This document shows positions 57,399-64,000 of a stretch of 64,000 bases of DNA, piece by piece (the first letter of the stretch is position 1; the number at the start of each line of letters is the position of its first letter). Source of the DNA: Corbicula japonica (Eukaryota; Mollusca; Bivalvia; Venerida; Cyrenidae); contig JAZAYU010000034.1 in the NCBI GenBank assembly GCA_038501625.1, positions 2,046,001-2,110,000 on the forward strand. Direction: 5' to 3'. The notes beneath the pieces are model-generated. The model was not told where the DNA came from. It worked only from the letters and a program-made list of their open reading frames with translations, and searched no databases. The position numbers were made by a program, and so were the translations under genes.

Positions 57399-58947
57399 TT
57401 AAGAATATGGAGTCTTTTACTCCTTAGATCTATATGCCTTTTTGTCACATTGGCGACCAGTGAAGATCAAGATGTGCCAGCAAATCTGTACCATAATGCT
57501 CTGGATCTATGCTGTTTGTTTTTTGGTTAGAAATAACCTAATGAATCTATTAGCAACAGCATAGATCCTGATTTGACAGCATATCCACCTGATCTGGATC
57601 TAAACTGGATGCACATGTGATAAAGTCATATTCACGGAGTAAAGGATTTCATACCAAATTTAGGGACAACAAGTATTTTGCTCTCAAGTAAAAATATTAA
57701 ACACTGATAACATTCTATTAAGAAAATGTTGAAACAAATAAGTGACATGACTTACCAGAATCCACCAAAATACCGGAATCCTCTCTGATTTACTAGAATC
57801 TAGGGTTTCATAATCGGACAAAAATCATAATCGATCATCGGAAATAAACGAACAACCCTTTTCTATCAATCATCGATTATATAATGGAAGCATTTACAAT
57901 AACAATGTACATGCTTTAATAAAGAAAAATTTTGTTTATAGGAATTCTTTATTAATATTCTAGCAACAAAAATACTCATAATTTGTTATTATAATTCATA
58001 TTTTTTTCATTTTGCAGAAAAAGCATATTTCAAAATGATATTGTTAAGAATCTTCTGCTTAAGTTAAGGCATGAAAAACACACAAGAAATTCTTTAGAGG
58101 GGAATTTGTTTAAAAATAGGAAGAAATTAATTGGGGATGGGAATGGGGTCAAAGATCGGTCTCTACCATCGTGAAATGAGGGCCCTGTATAGAACGACTG
58201 TTTATCACAAAAGGATATGGGTGTATTTTCTGGTATGAATTAGCATTTACATGAACCACACTTCTAGCCCACAAGCTTCATGTATTGTAATTTGTAACTG
58301 TATCTGATATGAGCATAGGGTGTAGACTGCAGGTACAGGAGTCTTTTTCTTGAAATACTTAGTGGGAGAACCTATTCCAAAGCTTATTTAAAACCAAAAT
58401 ATCAATGATCTATGTCACCTAAAAACGATCAATTTTCGATTATAATCGATCATCGTTTAATCCCTACAAGTAGAATCCACTTTAAAAATTGTTTCTGTGT
58501 TGTATTTTTAGAAATGAATACATGTATTATACTCTCATAGGGTGTTAAAAACATATTTATCTAGATTACCGGTAGGTGGAATTTCGGTAAGTCATGTCAC
58601 CCAACAAAGAACATCATAATACATCTACTCTAAATTCTATATTTGGTACAGACTGAAAACTGATACATAGTAAAATACTAATTTTAAAACTTTCCTGGTT
58701 TGTTTTTCTTAAATCTAGTTCTTATTTTTACAGGGCAAATCATAATTAACTAAAATAAGGGTCTGGTTGATTCCGTTGAAATTGAACATCAAGAAATATA
58801 CTGGTTGAAGTGACTGTAAGATGTCTTGTGTAAAAGTTTCTATGTGATGCACCATGACTGCATGGGACAAGTGTAGACCCAGATCAGCCACTGCATCCTT
58901 GGAGTCTGATGGGTCTACACAGTTCAGCTTTCAGTGAGAATTCTTAA

Positions 58948-59084
58948 CTCTTTCCTCAATATATACACTTTTGGCCAGGGCATAGTGTAGATCCAGAGAA
59001 GCAGGCACAGTGATGCCCACTGATCTTGATCTACACTGGTCACACACATGTTAAAATGTGTATATACATGTATGCAGTAAAGGG
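58948..59084. mobile_element. TTAA-flanked MITE, short
   Basis: TTAA 58944-58947 and 59085-59088; ends CTCTTTCCTCAATA / TGCAGTAAAGGG. Confidence 0.8.
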
Positions 59085-59846
59085 TTAATGCATCTGGAAA
59101 ACAGTTAAGATAAGATCTTTTCAAAATTATGAAAGTCAACAGTTTGTTCAGTGTCCACATTTACGGCAAAGTCGATAAGCCTTATTTGTTATTGTGCTTC
59201 ACATATATGAACACATACTGCATCATATTTTGCCATCACTATTAAGTTACACTACAAACACTGCTAGAGTTTTAGGTTTAATTTTTCTCCATATAAATGT
59301 GTCTATTTCACTTTGAAAAGCATTTAGTTACATTTTTATTTACATTTATGTTCATTTAAATCATGAGGAAAAATTATTTTGCATGACAAATACACCATCT
59401 TGATTATAAATTAGATGGTATTACAAAATACATGATTTACATATATTAAATTCAAAAGAAGATGCACAAAGATAGTGGAATATGAGTCCTGGGAACTTCA
59501 ATTCTGAATTTTTCAAAGTCACCAGCATAAGAAACTGATTTCAGACCCAAACCCAAAACTCTAGTTGCTACAAAACCCAGATTCTATTCAACTTAAATGC
59601 TTCAGTTTTAAGTCTGTATTCAGCTGCCAATCTAAGCCAGAAATGTGGATAATCTTTCCATGATGAATATATAAATTACCAAATAAGTTTATTTATCATT
59701 TATAAAATTTATAATAATATTGGGTTAACAGTTACAAGTTTTATTATAAAATATGATCTGATTTTAAAGTTTAATCACCAAGAAGTGTTCCAATAAACTG
59801 GCTAAGATTGACAAGGTAATGTTAACAACAGAATAAAATGACTTAC

Positions 59847-60557
59847 TGTTAGTTTGAGCTGTCGTATCTCCTAAACTTCCCATAGCATCTGAAGGGTCAA
59901 AGTTCATCCCCATGGAAACATTTGGATCCCAGCTATTCTGGGGCAATGAAGATCTACCAGGTTCTACACCTGTTATTTCAAGATCCTGCTCTGACTGACT
60001 GAGAGGTTCAAGTTTAACACGAACACTTGCATCTTGATCTGTTTCATTTAGATCTGCACTAGTTGTGGGTTCAGAGTTTGAATCAAACCCAACTCCTTCT
60101 GATGATGGTTCATTGACAATGGTTGATGTTGAAGACTGTGTGTCATTATCTCTTTTGCTCATTCCCGCACGAACATCTGACCCATTAGTATTCATACTGA
60201 TGCTATGTGCTACACTGACACTTGCAGTTTGATCCAAGCTTTCATTCTCAGAATCCATTTCGATTTTCACTAAAGATCCGCTGGATGTGCTCTCTGGTAT
60301 TTTATTTTGAACTTTTCCAGAATTTGGACTCAAATTCTGATTTGCTCTTCTTGGTGAGCTTGCAGGATAGGGCTGATGCCTGGTGCTTGGTGAGGTATGC
60401 ATACTAACAAACGGATATGCCTGACTCCCACCTCTACCTCTAGGAGTAAATGTGTTCATATAATGTCCTGGGCTTACACTTATTGACTCCGAAGACATCT
60501 GCAACATTTTTTCAGTTTCTTCACGCTCTTTTTCTAGTCTTTTCTTCTTATGGTGAT
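59847..60557 (-). CDS. Large constitutive linker exon ending in phase 1, hub for alternative last exons
   Basis: A 711-nt exon. The acceptor TATTTTACAG lies above 60557 and a strong donor ACA|GTAAGT sits at 59841-59846. It is open throughout, about 236 codons. It begins with a basic, charged helix-prone run (HHKKKRLEKEREETEKML). The rest is low-complexity and rich in Ser, Thr, Asn and Pro, as in the linker of BTB-zinc-finger transcription factors. Two sumoylation-type motifs (psi-K-x-E) are visible: VKIEMD and VKLEPLS. The exon ends with AAC A, leaving one base, and every candidate last exon downstream begins with the two bases needed. If the donor is not used, translation continues 28 codons to a stop at 59764, giving a possible finger-less isoform. 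The nuclear role is inferred from the zinc-finger exons it would join. Confidence 0.75.
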
Positions 60558-60961
60558 CTGTAAAATATTCAGTCATTACGTTTAAAACAAGACATACAAT
60601 GGCTTCATTTCGCTATTTTCTGGGACCCAAATCAAAGGCTTTTCACCAGAAAATTAGGAAGTGGCCTTGGTCTTTCAAATTGATAAATTTATGCATAATA
60701 ATTGTTTTTTTGGGAAAAACATGAATGCGGGACGTACGGACGGACAACCCGGCGGCACTATGCTCCCCCTAATATCTTCAGAGAGCTTTGGGGAGCATAA
60801 AAACAATATGAATTTAGCAGAAATATATTACAAAGGCTTAGTACCAACCTGCACAGATCATGTCCTTGACCATGACCTGGGTTTTATAAATAATGGAAAA
60901 TTAGAGCCAAATTACAAAACAGATACCTGTTCAATTGCTGTGTTTTCTGACACAGATTTAA

Positions 60962-61080
60962 CCCTGTACTCCATATATGTGTGTTTAAACATTTGTGACT
61001 AATGTAGATCCAGAACAGATGGCACAAATGTGTTGGCAGATCTGGATCTACACTGTTCGCTATGACATACGGTGGAAAGT
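60962..61080. mobile_element. TTAA-type MITE in the intron between the shared exons
   Basis: TTAA at 60958-60961 then CCCTGTACTCCATATAT. The right end 'tacggtggaaagtg' is degraded. It lies just below the donor of the 61148-61304 exon. Confidence 0.6.
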
Positions 61081-61147
61081 GCTCAGAAACTCAAGTATAA
61101 AATCTTCATTAATAAAATCTTCATTTTTAGAAGATATAAACTCTTAC

Positions 61148-61304
61148 TTTTCAAGCAGAATCCCAGGAACTGTGACTTGATATCTTCATGATCTTCTAGG
61201 AAACCTTTCCCCGACTCTGACCCAAGATGACTGAGGGTACCATCTGCTACACTAGCTGTCAGTATCACTGACTCTTCATCTGTGTGTGTAGCTAGCTGCT
61301 GAAC
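61148..61304 (-). CDS. Internal constitutive exon of the alternative-terminus zinc-finger factor
   Basis: A 157-nt exon read on the minus strand. The acceptor is a pyrimidine run ending CCCTAG just above 61304, and the donor is AAAA|GTAAGAG at 61146-61147. Reading in phase 0 it is fully open and gives 52 residues plus one base. The peptide starts VQQLATHTDEESV, has a serine/glycine/acid-rich middle, and ends KSQFLGFCLK. The single leftover base A joins the AT that opens the exon at 60557 to make an Asn codon, so the two exons splice in frame. No domain is recognised; it looks like a linker after an N-terminal domain (a BTB domain would be usual) encoded above 64 kb. The sequence between 61305 and 64000 is repeat DNA, so the preceding exon is not in this window. 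Confidence 0.7.
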
Positions 61305-61584
61305 CTAGGGAAAAACAGGTCATTTTGTGTGAATAACCATGTACATGTTTTTTTCCTTTTCCTTTAGTAACACTTATGGGTAACAAGGGGTCATTAATGT
61401 ACAGTCTTCCTTTTCATACATTTGGAAAAGAACCCAAGGTTTTCTGATGGATAAAAGTCATAAACCAAAAAATTGGAAATGGCAGATTGAAAAAAAGTTT
61501 ATTTAAAAGAAATGTCATGATAAATATAAGAATGAAAGATCTCCAATACAAGATTCTCATCAGGGGTAAATTTTCACCAAGTAA

Positions 61585-63750
61585 TTATGTCTCCCACCAC
61601 GTAGTGGTGTGGGAGACATTTTGATTTGCTCCTGTCTGTCCGTCTGTCCGTCTGTCTGTCACACTTGTCCGCTCTCTAAGTCAAACAGTTTTCATCGGAT
61701 CATCACCAAACTTCATCAAAATGTTAGTGGCCATAATATCTCGATCAAGTTCGATAACCAGCCATATTGCCCAAGGAATCTCAGAATTATGGCCCTTGAA
61801 TTATCAAAAATAAGTTGTTTGAGGCTTGTCCACTCTGTAACTTGAACAGTTATCATCTGATCTTCACCATACTTTATGAAAATGTTTGTGGCCATAATAT
61901 CTCGGCCAAGTTCGATAACCAGCCGTATTGCCCCAGTCATGTCGGATTTATGGCCCTTGAATTATCCAAAATTGGCTGTTTAAGCCTTGTCTGCTATGTA
62001 ACTGAAATATTCATCAACTGATTTTCAATAAACATTATGATAATGTGTGTGGCCTTAATATCTTGGCCAAGTTCGAAAACCAGCCACTTTGCACCAGGCA
62101 TATCAGATTTATGGCCCTTTGATTTATCCGAAATTAGCCTTTTAAACATGTCACTAACCTGGTTCATCTCTCAAAGTCAGATAGTTTTCATTGTATCTTC
62201 ACCAAAGTTTATCAAAATGTTGATGGCATTAATATCTTAACCATTAGTGGCCATAATATCTCGATCAAGTTTGATAACCAGCCATATTGCCCAAGGAATC
62301 TCAGAATTATGGCCCTTGAATTATCAAAAATAAGTTGTTTGAGGCTTGTCCACTCTGTAACTTGAACAGTTATCATCTGATCTTCACCATACTTTATGAA
62401 AATGTTTGTGGCCATAATATCTCGGCCAAGTTCGATAACCAGCCGTATTGCCCCAGTCATGTCGGATTTATGGCCCTTGAATTATCCAAAATTGGCTGTT
62501 TAAGCCTTGTCTGCTATGTAACTGAAATATTCATCAACTGATTTTCAATAAACATTATGATAATGTGTGTGGCCTTAATATCTTGGCCAAGTTCGAAAAC
62601 CAGCCACTTTGCACCAGGCATATCAGATTTATGGCCCTTTGATTTATCCGAAATTAGCCTTTTAAACATGTCACTAACCTGGTTCATCTCTCAAAGTCAG
62701 ATAGTTTTCATTGTATCTTCACCAAAGTTTATCAAAATGTTGATGGCTATAATATCTTAACCAGGCTATAAAGTCATCGATATTGCTTGAGGCACTTCAG
62801 GATTATGGCCCTTGAATTGTTTAAAGAAAAAATCTTCACTTGCTGTCGCTTATAGCCATGAATAAATTACCAATTCACCAAAGATGTTGCAATTTATTCA
62901 TGGGTAAATATATCGGACAATTTGGAACTCCGCTGAAGTTTTGTTCAGAAATGTCCAGGAACGCTCAGCTGTTGCTTCAAAATTCAGAAACAGCAGCAAA
63001 CATTGTTGTTGGTGATTTCAATGTAAACATTGTTTGTGACAAAAATAATCTCCTCCATAAAGAAATGGCTGCTTTGAATTATAAACAACTTATAACACAG
63101 CCTACTACAGCTGGCAGGACCATTATTGACCATATCTATGTGAACAATGTAGAATGTGTATCCAGTGGAGTAATACCAACATACTATAGCTATCATGACA
63201 TTACATACATTGCATTATGAGAAAGTACTGTGCTAAGCAGCTATAAAGGTATTTTTTACACTGTTTAAGTTTTCATTTTACAATATCTGTTCCATACTCA
63301 TGATTTGGTTCTTCTCTCATTTTCTGCTATTTTTATTATATGATGTTCACCAAATGCTATAATTATCTGTGTAATAAAAAAACAGCCGCTTTGACCCCGG
63401 CACATAAGACTTATGGCCCATTTATTTATTTACAATTGGCCTTGATAGCCTTGTACACTCACTCTCATGGTCTTTTTTCAGTGCATCTTCACTGATATAT
63501 CAAAATGTTAATGACAACAAGTTTGACAACCAGCCACATTGACCCTGGCACTTCAGGATTATGGCCCATCAGAAATTGAAACTTATGTTTTTCCTGATCC
63601 TCCAAAAATTTGTGACATTGTTTATGACTAATATTGCACAGAACTTCCATATGCCCTTTTAATAAATTGCCATCTTTATATTCACTTCACCAGTTTTATC
63701 CTGTGCATCATCAAAGATGATGCCTTTGTGGGAGACATGTGCTTTTCCCA
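61585..63750. repeat. Composite repeat with 520-bp tandem units
   Basis: Begins with a hairpin GTCTCCCACCACGTAGTGGTGTGGGAGAC and a TCTGTCCG run. Contains two near-identical 520-bp units (about 61729-62247 and 62249-62765), built from 'ggccataatatctcg...gataaccagcc...ttatggcccttgaatta' subunits. Degenerate subunits continue to 63570. Ends 'tttgtgggagacatgtgc', matching the start hairpin. A retroelement fragment interrupts it. Confidence 0.75.
62840..63220 (+). pseudogene. Non-LTR retroelement endonuclease relic
   Basis: The open frame of 126 codons carries IVVGDFNVNI, then LNYKQLITQPTTAGRTIID and HIYVNNV, landmarks of the apurinic-type endonuclease domain. The final catalytic S-D-H box reads SYH, so the catalytic Asp is lost. 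No RT domain follows. It is inserted in the tandem repeat at about 62830-63240. Confidence 0.7.
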
Positions 63751-63959
63751 AAAGCAGTTCTAGTTAATCTTTAAAAACAACGTAATTTTCACTTTATGAT
63801 AGATCTACAAACATCGGCAATGTTTCACAGCTTAATGACTTTTAAATTTTGTAAAAATAATAATTATTGGCACAGTCTTAAAAATATTAATTTATTAACT
63901 GAATAACAAACACCATAGAGTCTGATAAGACTCTTCATCAAATTATACTGGCTACTTAA

Positions 63960-64000
63960 CCCTTTCCTGTATAGATACACCTTTATTGCTAGGACGAACT
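63960..64000. mobile_element. TTAA-type MITE cut by the window end
   Basis: TTAA 63956-63959 then CCCTTTCCTGTATAGATACA, the same start as the 45815 copy. Confidence 0.8.

Noticed and set aside
61609..62760. Repeated plus- and minus-strand frames of 67-82 codons
   Set aside because: Same frames repeat with the 520-bp unit; satellite-derived.

Overview
The window looks like metazoan nuclear DNA: AT-rich, with short exons carrying consensus GT-AG splice sites, large introns, and many miniature inverted-repeat elements. The repeat families (foldback elements, TTAA-flanked elements, 'ggccataatatctcg' arrays next to tctgtccg runs) resemble those I associate with bivalve molluscs. That assignment is moderate-confidence inference, because no rRNA, mitochondrial or other marker gene is present.

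All convincing host coding sequence is on the minus strand. (1) From about 61.3 kb down to 21.0 kb lies one large transcription-factor locus with the architecture of arthropod lola or Broad. Two constitutive exons (61148-61304 and 59847-60557) splice in frame and end in phase 1 (one base, A). At least nine alternative last exons follow, each starting at a pyrimidine-AG acceptor in the matching phase and each ending in its own stop codon. Seven encode a pair of C2H2 zinc fingers, one encodes seven fingers, and one (47744-48180) encodes a basic, helix-rich non-finger domain that I cannot name. The BTB or other N-terminal exon would lie beyond 64 kb. Alternative exons at 30.3 and 33.3 kb arose by a tandem segmental duplication (about 28.26-32.12 versus 32.13-34.75 kb).

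(2) From 16.6 down to 12.6 kb lies a second minus-strand locus: a probable signal-peptide exon followed by a tandem array of microexons of 7 to 69 nt, mostly symmetric phase 1-1. The layout resembles schistosome micro-exon genes (MEGs). The 69-nt class uses GC donors (AAG|GCAAGT), and three exons carry in-frame tandem donors.

The rest is mobile or repetitive DNA. At 1.6-2.5 kb is a CCAAT-rich satellite-like array. At 2.97-6.86 kb is a tandem pair of 5'-truncated reverse-transcriptase elements, with relics at 25.7, 31.5 and 34.2 kb. About twenty foldback MITEs are scattered throughout; their CAG/CTA flanks suggest a PIF/Harbinger type. About a dozen TTAA-flanked CCCTTTC MITEs (piggyBac type) occur at 31-64 kb. 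Other elements are a 1-kb TIR element at 43.1-44.1 kb, an approximately 1-kb TIR element at 18.2-19.2 kb, minisatellites at 9.9, 41.8 and 48.6-49.3 kb, tRNA-derived relics at 37.7 and 38.1 kb, and a composite repeat with an endonuclease relic at 61.6-63.75 kb. The internal duplication gives unoccupied-site comparisons for both MITE families.
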